A DNA stretch of 64,000 nt from Rummeliibacillus pycnus (GTDB lineage: Bacteria; Bacillota; Bacilli; Bacillales_A; Planococcaceae). Where the stretch lies: contig NZ_KZ614145.1 in assembly GCF_002884495.1 (NCBI RefSeq), positions 1,688,423 to 1,752,422 of the forward strand, in the 5' to 3' direction. Shown here piece after piece: positions 54,655 to 64,000 of this stretch. The notes beneath the pieces are model-generated. The model had not been told where the DNA came from. It searched no databases and saw only the letters and a program-made list of their open reading frames with translations. A program made the translations under genes and the position numbers. Within the stretch, counting starts at the first letter, position 1. Every line of letters begins with the position of its first letter.

Positions 54655-54831
54655 CTACTTTAAAGCGAACAAATATTCCTTTTGCTGTTCCATTAAATCA
54701 AGGCGGTTAGCTACATGTGTTATGTTCTTCTCAAGTGTTTTGTTATACATTTCTTCTTCATGGTTCACTCTGTTTTTTAAAAGCTCGTCTACCATTTCAA
54801 TTAATGCAATTAGCTTGTTTATTTTTTTCAT
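54655..54831 (-). CDS. Small coiled-coil protein, unknown
   Basis: A 58-residue helical, highly charged protein starts MKKINKLIALIEMVDELL and ends in MEQQKEYLFALK. GGAGG lies nine bases before the ATG at 54831, which decides the start over an earlier in-frame ATG at 54861. It occupies the place where B. subtilis has other small ypp genes, but I do not recognise it as one of them. Confidence 0.6.
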   Translation of the reverse strand: MKKINKLIALIEMVDELLKNRVNHEEEMYNKTLEKNITHVANRLDLMEQQKEYLFALK

Positions 54832-55006
54832 AATGTATCGCCTCCTGCTATAAGTTTTCAAGGTAAAGATTGCAATTCCTTTGTAGAGGACAAAACAAGT
54901 GCCATTTCGACGATAATAGTTTTATTTTTTAACTTATTTCTCATAAATTTCTCATCAAATAACCTCCGTGATTTATGGTATTATAGAATGCAGATGAGGT
55001 GTTATG

Positions 55007-55612
55007 ATGACTATTCGATATCCAAATGGAAAGAAATACACGCCCACATCAAAGCAAGAGACAAATCTTTTAAAAAAGAAGGATTTATCTTATAGTAATC
55101 GTGGGAAAACTCTAGAGGAAGAAATAGATGAGACAAATGAATTTTATCTACAACGGAACATTGCGGTAATTCATAAGAAACCTGTTCCAATACAAATCGT
55201 CAAAGTAGAGTATCCATCAAGAAGTGCTGCCGTTATACGAGAAGCATATTTTCGAACACCATCAACAACCGACTACAATGGTGTATATAAAGGTTACTAT
55301 ATTGATTTCGATGCTAAAGAAACAGAAAATAAAACATCATTCCCGTTAAAAAATGTTCACCCTCACCAAGTCTCACATATGGAGTCTTCGGCCAAACAAA
55401 AAGGAATATGTTTTTTATTAGTACGTTTCTCTTCCTTAGAACGCTATTTTGTAGTACCTTTAGAAATGCTGTTATCGGCATGGAATAGAATGTTAAAAGG
55501 TGGAAGAAAGTCTATTCCCCTAAGTGAGTTTGAGGGACAAGCATTTGAAATACATCCAGGATATGTCCCAAGACTAGATTATTTAAAAGCAATCACACAA
55601 TTGCTACCATAA
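55007..55612 (+). CDS. recU: Holliday junction resolvase RecU
   Basis: RecU cleaves Holliday junctions during recombination and chromosome segregation in Firmicutes. The 201-residue protein has the N-terminal stalk-associated MTIRYPNGKKY, SNRGKTLEEEIDETN, and the nuclease core STTDYNGVYKGYYIDFDAKET near residue 86, which provides the acidic metal ligands and catalytic Lys. Two ATG codons in tandem (55004 and 55007) follow GAGGT; the second has better spacing. It is co-transcribed with ponA 35 bases downstream, as in B. subtilis. Confidence 0.95.
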   Translation: MTIRYPNGKKYTPTSKQETNLLKKKDLSYSNRGKTLEEEIDETNEFYLQRNIAVIHKKPVPIQIVKVEYPSRSAAVIREAYFRTPSTTDYNGVYKGYYIDFDAKETENKTSFPLKNVHPHQVSHMESSAKQKGICFLLVRFSSLERYFVVPLEMLLSAWNRMLKGGRKSIPLSEFEGQAFEIHPGYVPRLDYLKAITQLLP

Positions 55613-55647
55613 CTTGATCGTAGTTATGAGAAAGTGAGGAGAATGTT

Positions 55648-58326
55648 GTGGATCAACAAGTCAATTCTCGACAACAACGAAAGCAACTAGAAGAACAACA
55701 GAGAAAACGACATACAAAGAAAAAAGGGCCTAGTGGTCCAAAAGGGCCCAGAGGTTCTTGGCTTAAAAAGATAGTAATAGCCATTTTGGCTTTAGGTATA
55801 GCAATGTTTGTTGTTGGTGCATCTGTTTTTGCAATCTATGCTGCACAAGCACCAAAACTAGATGAAGAACTATTAAAAGACCCCGTATCAACGAAATTCT
55901 ATGATGCGAATGGTAAGGTATTCTATACAATGGGTGATCAGCAACGAGAACATGTAAATTATCAGGATATACCAAAAGGGATGAGGGATGCAATTATCGC
56001 AACCGAAGACTCGCGTTTCTTCGAACATCACGGTATTGACTTTTATCGTTTAGGTGGTGCGGTTTTAGCAAACTTACGCTTTGGTTTCGGTGCACAAGGT
56101 GGTAGTACATTAACGCAACAAGTTATTAAAAACTCCTTTTTAAATAATGGGAAAACATTAAAACGTAAAGCTCAAGAAGCTTATTTGGCCATTCAGCTTG
56201 AACGTGAGTATTCCAAAGAAGAAATTTTCGAAATGTACTTTAACAAAGTATTAATGTCTGGTCGTATTTATGGTTTTGGTACTGCGGCAAAATACTTCTA
56301 TGGAAAAAAATTAAAGGACTTAACTTTAGATGAAGAAGCAGTTTTAGCTGGTATGCCACAAGCACCAAACAGCTATAACCCATTCAAAAACCCAGATCTT
56401 GCTGAAAAACGTCGTAATATTGTTTTACAATTGATGTATCAACATAAGAAAATTACAAAGCAAGAAATGGAAGCTGCTATGAAAGTAGATATTAGAAAAG
56501 GACTTCTTCCAGAAAGCAAACGTAAAACTGCTTCTACTTCTAAATATGATGCATTTATTGATGTTGTATTAAAAGAGTTAGCCGAAAATGGAGATGAAAA
56601 GGCGTTAGAAGAAGGTGTGAATGTTTATACAACATTAGATCCTTCAGCGCAAAAAATCGTTGAAAAAACAATGAATAATTCTGCTAACTTCCCTACAAAG
56701 GATATTCAATCAGGTATGGCCGTTATTGATACGCAAACTGGTGCAATAGCAGCTGTTGGCGGCGGTCGTAACTATGGTCCAGAGCGTGGATTTAACTATG
56801 CTGAAGCATTAACAAATCGTCAACCAGGTTCAACAATGAAACCATTAATCGATTATGGTCCTGCTATTGAAAACCTAAAATGGTCAACAGGCCAAACAAT
56901 TGTCGATGAGCCTATGACTTATACAGGTACAAATCAACAAATTAACAACTTTGACCATCAATACAAGGGGACTATTACAATTCGACAAGCACTCTATAAT
57001 TCACGTAATATCCCTGCAGTTAAAACGTTTAAAGAAGTTGGTACCGATAAAGCTAAATCATTTATAAAAAATCTCGGCATTGAAGCTAATAATGTTACAG
57101 AATCTGATGCAATAGGCGGTGGTAAGATTAACCTATCTCCAATTGAAATGGCAGGTGCCTATGCAGCGTTTGGGAATAATGGTATTTATACAAAACCACA
57201 TGCGATTAAGAAAATTGTTTACCGTGATGGAAAAACAGCTAAATCCTATACACCAGATCCTTTACCTGCAATGAGCGATTATACAGCATATATGGTAACA
57301 GATATGCTTCGCGATGTAGTAAGTTCTAAATACGGTGCTTCAGGTACTGCTGCAGGCATTCCTGGGTTAGATGTTGCAGGGAAAACTGGTACAACTAACT
57401 ATAGTACGCAGCAATTTACTGATTACGGACTTCCTGCCTCAGCTGTTCCTGATTCATGGTTTGCTGGGTATACAACTAAATATTCAATTGCTGTTTGGAG
57501 TGGTTATGCTGATTATAAAAATCCAATAACAACTAGTGCAGAACGAGTTCTTCCGCAACAATTATTTAGAACTGTTATGTCTCAAATTTCAGCAAACACG
57601 CAAACACCTAATTTCCAACAACCAAGTTCAGTTGTGCGTATAGGTAGTGAATTATATGTAAAAGGAAAACAGCCAGTATCATACACACCTAAAGTTGAAA
57701 ATAAAGATACCCAAAAATTAAGTGCTCCAACGGGATTAAAAGCTTCTTATGATGATCAATCAAAAGCTATTAATTTATCTTGGTCACATGATGCTAGTGG
57801 TAATGGATCACCAACATTTAAAGTCTCAGTTTCTGTAGATGGTGGGGGTTCTCAAACTTTAACGGAAACCCCTAATAATTCATTTACCTATAATGGGGCA
57901 GAAGATGGGAAGACTTATGTATTCTCAGTAGTAGCAGTTGCGGATGGCAAAACAAGTAGTGCTGCAACAACAACTATCCAAATTCAAGCAGCAACACCTA
58001 AACCTGATGTAACAAAACCTGATCAAACACAGACTCCAACGTCTCCTGATCAAACGCAAAATCCAAATGCACCAACAGATAGTAACAATCAAGGCAATAC
58101 TGGCAATACTGGCAATACTGACAATACTGGCGGTAATACAGACCAAAATAACCAATCCGATCAGCAAAATCAAGGTAATTCGAACGGAAATGGTAATGGC
58201 AACGGTGATGGTACTGATAATTCTTCCAAAAATAATGGGAATGGAAACGGAAATAACAAAGCAAATTTAAATAGTGTAAACAGAAAAACTACACCTGATC
58301 AGCAATATCAATCACAAGCCCAATAA
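55648..58326 (+). CDS. ponA: Class A penicillin-binding protein 1
   Basis: PBP1 polymerises and cross-links peptidoglycan. The 892-residue protein has a basic cytoplasmic tail, one membrane helix (residues 43-67), a GT51 transglycosylase domain with EDSRFFEHHGID near 112 and GGSTLTQQ, and a transpeptidase domain with catalytic SxxK in PGSTMKP near 395, SRN near 451 and KTGT near 578. A fibronectin type III-like domain (690-775) and an Asn/Gly/Gln-rich low-complexity tail close the protein. Translation starts at a GTG behind GAGGAG. GpsB is its likely partner. Confidence 0.95.
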   Translation: MDQQVNSRQQRKQLEEQQRKRHTKKKGPSGPKGPRGSWLKKIVIAILALGIAMFVVGASVFAIYAAQAPKLDEELLKDPVSTKFYDANGKVFYTMGDQQREHVNYQDIPKGMRDAIIATEDSRFFEHHGIDFYRLGGAVLANLRFGFGAQGGSTLTQQVIKNSFLNNGKTLKRKAQEAYLAIQLEREYSKEEIFEMYFNKVLMSGRIYGFGTAAKYFYGKKLKDLTLDEEAVLAGMPQAPNSYNPFKNPDLAEKRRNIVLQLMYQHKKITKQEMEAAMKVDIRKGLLPESKRKTASTSKYDAFIDVVLKELAENGDEKALEEGVNVYTTLDPSAQKIVEKTMNNSANFPTKDIQSGMAVIDTQTGAIAAVGGGRNYGPERGFNYAEALTNRQPGSTMKPLIDYGPAIENLKWSTGQTIVDEPMTYTGTNQQINNFDHQYKGTITIRQALYNSRNIPAVKTFKEVGTDKAKSFIKNLGIEANNVTESDAIGGGKINLSPIEMAGAYAAFGNNGIYTKPHAIKKIVYRDGKTAKSYTPDPLPAMSDYTAYMVTDMLRDVVSSKYGASGTAAGIPGLDVAGKTGTTNYSTQQFTDYGLPASAVPDSWFAGYTTKYSIAVWSGYADYKNPITTSAERVLPQQLFRTVMSQISANTQTPNFQQPSSVVRIGSELYVKGKQPVSYTPKVENKDTQKLSAPTGLKASYDDQSKAINLSWSHDASGNGSPTFKVSVSVDGGGSQTLTETPNNSFTYNGAEDGKTYVFSVVAVADGKTSSAATTTIQIQAATPKPDVTKPDQTQTPTSPDQTQNPNAPTDSNNQGNTGNTGNTDNTGGNTDQNNQSDQQNQGNSNGNGNGNGDGTDNSSKNNGNGNGNNKANLNSVNRKTTPDQQYQSQAQ

Positions 58327-58363
58327 AAAAACGCGAGAGATATAAATCTCTCGCGTTTTATTT
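58327..58363 (+). terminator. Terminator of recU-ponA
   Basis: The perfect arms AAAACGCGAGAGAT and ATCTCTCGCGTTTT with a four-base loop start directly after the ponA stop codon and also carry an A-run on the left, so the hairpin may work from both sides. Confidence 0.9.
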
Positions 58364-58493
58364 TTATCCAACATATAAGATGCCGAAGCTATTCATGGTG
58401 AAAAGTATTAAAGCATATCCAAAAGTAAACGTGATGAACCGAACGTATACTTTAGTTTGTTTATTGTTTTATCAAGAATATCTTATATCCTTT

Positions 58494-58841
58494 TTAGTGT
58501 TTTAACCGCAATCTTGCACATTTTTTTTTCGTTTCTATAAATAATTCATCTAACTGACGATAGCATGCATATTGTCCTGGACGAGTCTTAATAAAAGAAA
58601 GTCTTTCTATTGCATTTACTGGTAGAATTTCATATTGTTCATTTTCTAATGGAAGATCTTGTCTGTTAGATGCATTCAAAACAAAGGATTCATACAATTG
58701 TATAGCTTGTAACATGATTTCTTTCGCTTTGCCATCTCTTACTGTATGTGATTGATGAATAGATTTTCTTAATATTCCCCATTCATTCATCCATTGATCC
58801 ACAATTCCCTTTGTAATTGCCTCTTTCTTGCATTCAATCAT
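58494..58841 (-). CDS. ypoC: YpoC-family protein
   Basis: This 115-residue soluble protein has the conserved C-terminal block RPGQYACYRQLDELFIE and the preceding LPVNAIERLSFIKT, as in B. subtilis YpoC. Function is unknown. Its ATG overlaps the nth stop codon by four bases, and it is the last gene of the asnS-side operon (dnaD-nth-ypoC), which matches the Bacillus arrangement. Confidence 0.82.
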   Translation of the reverse strand: MIECKKEAITKGIVDQWMNEWGILRKSIHQSHTVRDGKAKEIMLQAIQLYESFVLNASNRQDLPLENEQYEILPVNAIERLSFIKTRPGQYACYRQLDELFIETKKKCARLRLKH

Positions 58842-59497
58842 CTGTTTACAAGACCTTTCTTTGCTCTCTTTTGCCCTTCTCTACAAAGATCAAATAATGG
58901 ACATGCATCACAGTTTGGATTTTGTGCTTTGCAGTGATAACGTCCAAAGAAAATTAACTGATGATGGGTTTTTGACCATCTTTCCTTAGGGGTTTTGTTC
59001 ATCACAGTTTGTTCAACCTCTAACACGCTAGCTTTCCATTTACATAGCCCTAATCGTTTTGTAACACGTTCTACATGTGTGTCAACTGCTAAAGCTGGTT
59101 CATCAAAAGCTACAGAAAGTACAACATTGGCAGTTTTACGACCGACACCTGGCAAAGTAACCAATTCTTCACGTGTATTTGGAATAACGCCGTTAAATTC
59201 ATCTATTAATCGTCGGCAAAGCTTTTGGATATTTTTAGCTTTACTTCGATATAGACCAATTGATCGAATATCTTGTTCTAATTCCTCTAACGGAACAGCT
59301 AAATAGTCTTCCGGCTTTTTATATTTTTTAAATAAAGTTGCAGTTACTTTATTGACTAATACATCTGTACATTGCGCTGAAAGTAATGTAGCGATTGTCA
59401 GTTCAAACGGATTGTCATGTATTAGTTCACAATGTGCATCAGGAAACATTTCTTCCATTTCTTCCAGACACATTTCCCACTGCTTTTTCGTTAACAT
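58838..59497 (-). CDS. nth: Endonuclease III (DNA glycosylase/AP lyase)
   Basis: Nth removes oxidised pyrimidines and nicks abasic sites. The 219-residue protein has the helix-hairpin-helix LPGVGRKTANVVLS with catalytic Lys near residue 120, catalytic Asp in VDTHVERV near 138, and the C-terminal 4Fe-4S ligands in CKAQNPNCDACPLFDLC. GGAGG lies upstream of the ATG. It lies 14 bases after dnaD and overlaps ypoC. Confidence 0.96.
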   Translation of the reverse strand: MLTKKQWEMCLEEMEEMFPDAHCELIHDNPFELTIATLLSAQCTDVLVNKVTATLFKKYKKPEDYLAVPLEELEQDIRSIGLYRSKAKNIQKLCRRLIDEFNGVIPNTREELVTLPGVGRKTANVVLSVAFDEPALAVDTHVERVTKRLGLCKWKASVLEVEQTVMNKTPKERWSKTHHQLIFFGRYHCKAQNPNCDACPLFDLCREGQKRAKKGLVNR

Positions 59498-59511
59498 TTA
59501 CAATCCTCCTT

Positions 59512-60243
59512 TTACTTATGGCGATCTAACCAGTTGTAAAAAGGAACATTACTTGATGGTGGTTGTTCTGATCCTTTTTTTTCAGGTTGAACTACATTTT
59601 TTTGTAATGTATTTTTACGAAAACTTTTAGAGAGCTTATTTGCATCTTCTGGTGTTTTGACATTATTTTTTTTCCATTCAAAAAGAATCCGGTCTATATA
59701 TCGTAAACTAAGTTTTTGAGATATTACCGCTTCCATCAATGCTTTTCGAATAACTTCTGGTGAATGCCCATCTTGATCAAGCCACATCGAAATCATTTCA
59801 GTCTCCATTGGTGATAAAAAGCGACCAAATTCTTGTTCAAAAAGTTGAAATAGTTGTCCTTCTTTTAACTTACTTGACTCTTTTTTGTTTTTTTCGTTAT
59901 TAGCAACAACACAATCAAGAAGTCTGCTCCAAAGTGGCATTAGGTTAATAACTTCATAAAGAACCCCTTGTTCATCTAACTTTTGATGGATCTCCATAAA
60001 TCCTTTTTGCATAAGACGTTGCATACTTGATGCAATCATATCTTCAGTTAAATTCATGCGCTTTGCAATATTAGTAGGTGTGGGAAATTCATTTCCTTCT
60101 TCATGAAAAGCATTTAAATGCATAATTAGCATGGCTTCAGTATCTGAAATTTGTAGCTCCTTATAAAACTGAAAAAAAAGCTGAGAAATATTGACACTTC
60201 CCCGCTCAATCCAAATTTGGAGTCGCTCTGCTTCATTCATCAT
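59512..60243 (-). CDS. dnaD: Replication initiation protein DnaD
   Basis: DnaD remodels DNA and, with DnaA and DnaB, loads the DnaC helicase in Firmicutes. The 243-residue protein has an N-terminal winged-helix oligomerisation domain (GSVNISQLFFQFYKEL, SDTEAMLIMHLNAF) and the C-terminal DnaB/DnaD domain containing FGRFLSPMETEMISMWLDQDG and the YIDRILFEWKKNNVKT signature. GGGGAG lies upstream of a double ATG. It is co-directional with asnS, 87 bases downstream. Confidence 0.94.
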   Translation of the reverse strand: MMNEAERLQIWIERGSVNISQLFFQFYKELQISDTEAMLIMHLNAFHEEGNEFPTPTNIAKRMNLTEDMIASSMQRLMQKGFMEIHQKLDEQGVLYEVINLMPLWSRLLDCVVANNEKNKKESSKLKEGQLFQLFEQEFGRFLSPMETEMISMWLDQDGHSPEVIRKALMEAVISQKLSLRYIDRILFEWKKNNVKTPEDANKLSKSFRKNTLQKNVVQPEKKGSEQPPSSNVPFYNWLDRHK

Positions 60244-60330
60244 CGTCGAACTCCCCTCTATATTAAATTGAACAAGAAGAATTGCTTAAGCAATCCTTCT
60301 TGCATTTTGTTGATGTCTATAAATTTGTAT

Positions 60331-61626
60331 TTATGGATAAATTCTGTTCAATAGGCGTGGGAATGGAATTGTTTCACGTACATGTTCGGCACCAGTAATC
60401 CAAGCAACTGTACGTTCTAGTCCTAAACCAAATCCTGAGTGTGGTACTGATCCATATTTACGTAAATCAAGATACCATGCGTAAGCTTCTTCATCTAGCC
60501 CATATTCAGCAATACGTTGTTTCATTAAATCATAGTTCCAAATACGTTCAGAACCACCAATAATTTCACCATAACCTTCAGGTGCGATTAAATCTGCACA
60601 AAGTACAACATCATCGCGATCAGGATGTGGTTGCATATAGAATGGTTTAATACCTACTGGATAGCAAGTGATGAATACTGGTTTGTCAAAATGTTCGGCA
60701 ATTGCTGTTTCATGTGGCGCACCGAAATCTTCTCCCCATTGAATATCATCAAAGCCTTTTTCGTGTAATAAATCAATCGCATCATCATAAGAAATACGTG
60801 GGAATGGTGCTTGTACTTTTTCAAGTTTAGATGTATCACGACCTAATACTTCTAATTCTAGTTTGCAATTTTTAAGTACAGATTGAACAATATATGAAAC
60901 ATATTGTTCTTGTATTTCAAGTGACTCATCATGTTCAACAAATGCCATCTCTGGTTCAATCATCCAGAATTCAATTAAATGACGACGTGTTTTTGATTTT
61001 TCTGCGCGGAATGTTGGACCGAAAGAAAATACTTTTCCAAGTGCCATAGCCGCTGCTTCCATATAAAGTTGACCAGATTGAGAAAGATAAGCATCTTGAT
61101 CAAAATATTTAGTATGGAATAATTCAGATGTTCCTTCGGGAGCTGAACCTGTTAGGATTGGAGGATCAACTTTAGTAAAGCCATTATCATTGAAAAATTC
61201 GTAAGTTGCACGAATAATTTCATTGCGAACTTTCATGTTAGCATGTTGTTTTTTAGAACGTAACCATAAATGGCGATGATCCATTAAGAATTCTACCCCA
61301 TGCTCTTTTGGTGTAATTGGATAATCATGGGATTCAGCAATCACTTCAATTTCTTTCACTTGAAGTTCATATCCAAATGATGAACGAGTATCTTCTGTTA
61401 CTTCACCAACAACATATAAAGATGTTTCTTGATGAATAGATTTTGCAGTAGCAAATGTTTCTTCTGATACATTTACTTTTACTACTACACCTTGAACGAA
61501 GCCTGAACCATCTCGTAATTGTAAAAACGCAATTTTACCACTTGAGCGTTTATTTGCTAACCAAGCGCCAATTTTTACAGTTTCGCCGACATGTTTTGGC
61601 ATGTCTTGAATTGTAATTTTCTTCAT
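60331..61626 (-). CDS. asnS: Asparaginyl-tRNA synthetase
   Basis: This class IIb synthetase of 431 residues charges tRNA-Asn. It has an N-terminal OB-fold anticodon domain ([24 protein letters not shown]), motif 2 [12 protein letters not shown] near residue 214, and motif 3 [12 protein letters not shown] near residue 402. The start is the ATG at 61626 after GGAGGG; the frame runs eight codons upstream to 61650, inside and beyond that site. A tRNA-Asn occurs in the array at 15.7 kb. A long leader with paired segments precedes it. Confidence 0.95.
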   Translation of the reverse strand: MKKITIQDMPKHVGETVKIGAWLANKRSSGKIAFLQLRDGSGFVQGVVVKVNVSEETFATAKSIHQETSLYVVGEVTEDTRSSFGYELQVKEIEVIAESHDYPITPKEHGVEFLMDHRHLWLRSKKQHANMKVRNEIIRATYEFFNDNGFTKVDPPILTGSAPEGTSELFHTKYFDQDAYLSQSGQLYMEAAAMALGKVFSFGPTFRAEKSKTRRHLIEFWMIEPEMAFVEHDESLEIQEQYVSYIVQSVLKNCKLELEVLGRDTSKLEKVQAPFPRISYDDAIDLLHEKGFDDIQWGEDFGAPHETAIAEHFDKPVFITCYPVGIKPFYMQPHPDRDDVVLCADLIAPEGYGEIIGGSERIWNYDLMKQRIAEYGLDEEAYAWYLDLRKYGSVPHSGFGLGLERTVAWITGAEHVRETIPFPRLLNRIYP

Positions 61627-61688
61627 GTTACCCTCCAGCATTTCAAACATTTATTAGAAACTCTAACAATGTGTAATTAAGTTATTTT

Positions 61689-61857
61689 TAACAATGAGAT
61701 TAAAAAATATTGGTTGTTGAATAAACACATGAAAACAGGAATAGCTTGTTTAGATTTAGTCTCTAAGTTATTTCTATCTTTTCTCATTGTTATACGGTTC
61801 TTGGGTGCCGCAAAATTCTACAATTGCTGCGTACTTATGTAAAAGTAGCTGCAATTG
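61689..61857 (-). promoter_or_regulatory. Structured leader region of asnS
   Basis: Between ypmB and asnS the minus strand holds a stable hairpin (CAATTGCAGC with GCAGCAATTG arms, 61821-61857) followed by an 11-base complementary pair, TAACAATGAGA (61782-61792) and TCTCATTGTTA (61689-61699), spaced about 80 bases. A -10-like TATAAT lies upstream near 61872. No T-box antiterminator or terminator T-run was found. Its role is unclear. Confidence 0.45.
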
Positions 61858-61986
61858 AGAAGTATATAACACCATTATATACAAGTTTTCCATAAATTTC
61901 GTGTGAAATGATTTAACTTTCATTTTCAAAAGAAATTCGGTCAATTGCAGTTATCGATCAAGCTACAGTTGTTATCCTTGTAAATA

Positions 61987-62469
61987 TTATAAATTCAAAA
62001 TACGTTTCCACCAGCGTCCGTTATCGAACATGATGTATACATAATTGAGTTTATCTTGTTTGTTAAGATAAGTAATTTCCCATACAACTCCTGGCTTTTC
62101 TAGCCCCAATTTAGTATGAAGTATTTTTTTTACATCACCATTTTTAGTTGCTTCGGAAAGAACGTCTTTTTTTGATATTCCGTCTTTCATCAAGACTGCT
62201 GTAGGTTTTTCTTTAGTATTACCTTGAGGAACAAAGACAGCTTTCTTTTTGCCATTACTATCTGTACCAATAACCGTTACGTAATCATCTTTACCATGAT
62301 ACACATAAGTATCTGTTACTGTTTTTAACTGTTGTGTTTGTAAAACAGCTGCTTTTGCAGTCTTTTCCGTACTGTAAAATGGTGAATAAGATTTCCAACC
62401 AATTATAACGATTAGTGATAACGACAGGATCAGTAAAAAAATTGTTAAAAACTTTATCCAGTTTTTCAT
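61987..62469 (-). CDS. tseB: YpmB/TseB-family cell-wall regulator
   Basis: This 160-residue protein has one N-terminal membrane helix (residues 6-26) and an extracellular domain of two DUF5590/cystatin-like repeats, ending in VYIMFDNGRWWKRILNL. In B. subtilis YpmB (TseB) modulates the transpeptidase PBP2A during elongation. The gene lies between dinG and asnS as in B. subtilis, but aspB and ypmA, which I remember in that locus, are not here. AGGTGA precedes the ATG. Confidence 0.85.
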   Translation of the reverse strand: MKNWIKFLTIFLLILSLSLIVIIGWKSYSPFYSTEKTAKAAVLQTQQLKTVTDTYVYHGKDDYVTVIGTDSNGKKKAVFVPQGNTKEKPTAVLMKDGISKKDVLSEATKNGDVKKILHTKLGLEKPGVVWEITYLNKQDKLNYVYIMFDNGRWWKRILNL

Positions 62470-62641
62470 TATATCACCTTATGTTTCATTTATCACGTAG
62501 CTAGCTATCCTAACAAGCCACTTTCTTTTTTCATTTTAATCAGCTTAACGAGCTGGTACTTAAAGAAAGTACATGGACAAAAATCAGAAAATATTTTTTT
62601 GATTTAATACTTCGTATAGGGAACCAAGAACGTTTTCGCTT

Positions 62642-64000
62642 TTAATGTTTATTATACCAATCTTCTAATTCAAAGACCATATGTTCAAGTGACACTTTTT
62701 TAACTGGAATATCAGGTAACGCGTCTATAAATTCCTGTCCATAGGATTTCGTTTCAATCCGTCGATCAAGAACAATAAATACCCCTTTATCTTGTGAGGA
62801 ACGTATCAATCTTCCAAAACCTTGCTTGAATCTTAAAATAGCTTCTGGCAGCGATAGTTTATAAAACGAATTCAATCCTTGTTTTGTTATTCGTTCTGCC
62901 CTTGCCTTAAAAAATGGTTCTTCTGGTGATGAAAATGGTAATCTTACAACAATGACCGCTGCTAATGCATCTCCTGGGACATCTACACCTTCCCAAAAGC
63001 TATTTGTTCCAAATAGTACAGAATGTTCAAAGCGTTGAAACATTTTCAGTAAACGCATGCGACTACCTGAGGACACTCCTTGAGCGAAAAGCATATAATC
63101 ATCAAGTGTACCTGTTTCTTGAATGAGTTCAACTGTCTTGCGCAACATGTCTTGCGCAGTAAATAATACAAAGCAGCGACCTTCCGTGGCTAATACAGTT
63201 TGTACAATAGCATCGGCTACAGATTCAATATATGCAGTCTGTGTTACCTTCTTAATGTCAGGCATATCATCCACAATATATAGACTTGCACCATCATAAT
63301 AAGATTTTGGTGCTTGGAATTGATATAGTGGAACATCTTCTGAAAGACCAAGTTGCTTTGCAATAAAACGTCTATCATTAGGAACTGTTAAAGTACCGGA
63401 TGTCCAGATAATTCCCGTTTTATTACGAAATTCTTGCAAAACATCTGTGATTGAATCTTCGACTTGAACTGGTCTTTTAAATATATGAAGACTACCTGGC
63501 ATACTTCTCATATCAATTTCTAACCATTCTGTATCTTTTTCTTGATGTCGTAAAAAAATTGAGTTCCATTCTGCCAAACAAATTTTTAGTTCTCGAAGCT
63601 GGTATTGCCAATCAGCAAGATTTGTTTGTTGCTTCAATGACAATTCGTCAGGATATTGTAAATAGGTTGTTGTTATTGACTCTGCTAAGTTTAGCCAGTG
63701 TGTTAATTTACGACTAAATTCAGAACCAAAAGGTTGCGCCAATTCAATATTTGATAGTAAAAAACTTTGTTTATTTTGTCTATGTTTTCCGTTTTGTATG
63801 GGTAGGTGGTGTAATAATCGATCAATTTCTTTGTCAAAGCTTTGAGTCATGTCTCTAAACTGAGATTCTAGCGCCATTAATTGTCGCAATGGAATTTTGT
63901 CTTCTTGTTGCATACTAAGATAAAAAGAATGCTCTATTGTATGTGTTTCGGTTGATCCTATTTGTCCAAATAGATACTTCCAGTGTGTATAAGAAAAAAT
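62642..64000 (-). CDS. dinG: DinG helicase, C-terminal part, 5' end outside window
   Basis: The frame is open to the right edge of the window, so this is the C-terminal half of a longer DinG (Bacillus DinG is about 900 residues with an N-terminal exonuclease). Visible are the late helicase motifs: GIIWTSGTLTVPND, RCFVLFTAQDML, GTNSFWEGVDVPGDALAAV and RFKQGFGRLIRSSQDKG. The ATG at 63913 is internal. It is a second DinG-type protein besides 44637-46535, and leads toward ypmB and asnS. Confidence 0.92.
   Translation of the reverse strand: MFSYTHWKYLFGQIGSTETHTIEHSFYLSMQQEDKIPLRQLMALESQFRDMTQSFDKEIDRLLHHLPIQNGKHRQNKQSFLLSNIELAQPFGSEFSRKLTHWLNLAESITTTYLQYPDELSLKQQTNLADWQYQLRELKICLAEWNSIFLRHQEKDTEWLEIDMRSMPGSLHIFKRPVQVEDSITDVLQEFRNKTGIIWTSGTLTVPNDRRFIAKQLGLSEDVPLYQFQAPKSYYDGASLYIVDDMPDIKKVTQTAYIESVADAIVQTVLATEGRCFVLFTAQDMLRKTVELIQETGTLDDYMLFAQGVSSGSRMRLLKMFQRFEHSVLFGTNSFWEGVDVPGDALAAVIVVRLPFSSPEEPFFKARAERITKQGLNSFYKLSLPEAILRFKQGFGRLIRSSQDKGVFIVLDRRIETKSYGQEFIDALPDIPVKKVSLEHMVFELEDWYNKH

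Noticed and set aside
58067-58270. Overlapping frames in the ponA tail
   Set aside because: They are shadows produced by the Asn/Gly-rich low-complexity codons of PBP1; the ponA frame is intact to its stop.
61627-61986. T-box leader upstream of asnS
   Set aside because: No TGGNACCNCG-type bulge and no terminator were found in the leader.

Overview
The window is low-GC Gram-positive chromosome. The best fit is a spore-former of the order Bacillales, probably Planococcaceae (Lysinibacillus / Rummeliibacillus-like). This rests on the Bacillus-type order rlmL - rnpB - gpsB - yprB/yprA - yppE - recU/ponA - ypoC - nth - dnaD - asnS - ypmB - dinG, a type B RNase P RNA, Bacillus-like tRNAs, purine-rich Shine-Dalgarno sites, and DynA, CheX and cysJI homologues. 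The genus is inferred from memory; no database was searched.

Layout. 1-9 kb: the end of gdhA, a divergent purC-type gene, pepF, a TerC protein, hmp, a soluble chemoreceptor, a 2-hydroxyacid dehydrogenase and small genes. 9-19 kb: an accessory, partly decayed region with an NhaC-type antiporter, a terminator with a possible T-box relic, a broken MFS gene, a GrpB protein with a methyltransferase, a broken alpha/beta hydrolase, a lipoprotein frame without a start codon, small membrane proteins, a 14-tRNA array with no rRNA attached (several tRNAs carry odd substitutions), and an unrecognised 405-residue coiled-coil protein. 19-25 kb: a secreted SH3/C39-like protein, a rhodanese, the double dynamin DynA, and CheX.

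25.5-38 kb is a sulfate-assimilation locus. Three transcription units import sulfate (sbp-cysT-cysW-cysA), activate and reduce it to sulfite (cysH-sat-cysC), and make siroheme and reduce sulfite to sulfide (yezD-cobA-sirB-cysJ-cysI). A small hairpin fused to an intrinsic terminator stands before the main genes of each unit. The three copies share sequence and show compensatory base changes in the stem, so this looks like a common attenuator. It is the most interesting feature of the window. The 52-residue YezD protein is encoded just upstream of one copy.

38-42 kb: a YtrA-type GntR/ABC operon with a strong palindromic operator. 42-44.4 kb: a ba3-type terminal oxidase (subunits IIa, II, I) behind an Fnr-type site. 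44.6-64 kb: the conserved housekeeping block, which includes two DinG-family helicases, a PAS-GGDEF-EAL protein, RNase P RNA, the MrfAB (YprA/YprB) DNA-repair pair, RecU and PBP1, endonuclease III, DnaD, AsnS behind a long structured leader, YpmB/TseB, and a 5'-truncated dinG running off the window end. I saw no prophage, insertion sequence or CRISPR array.
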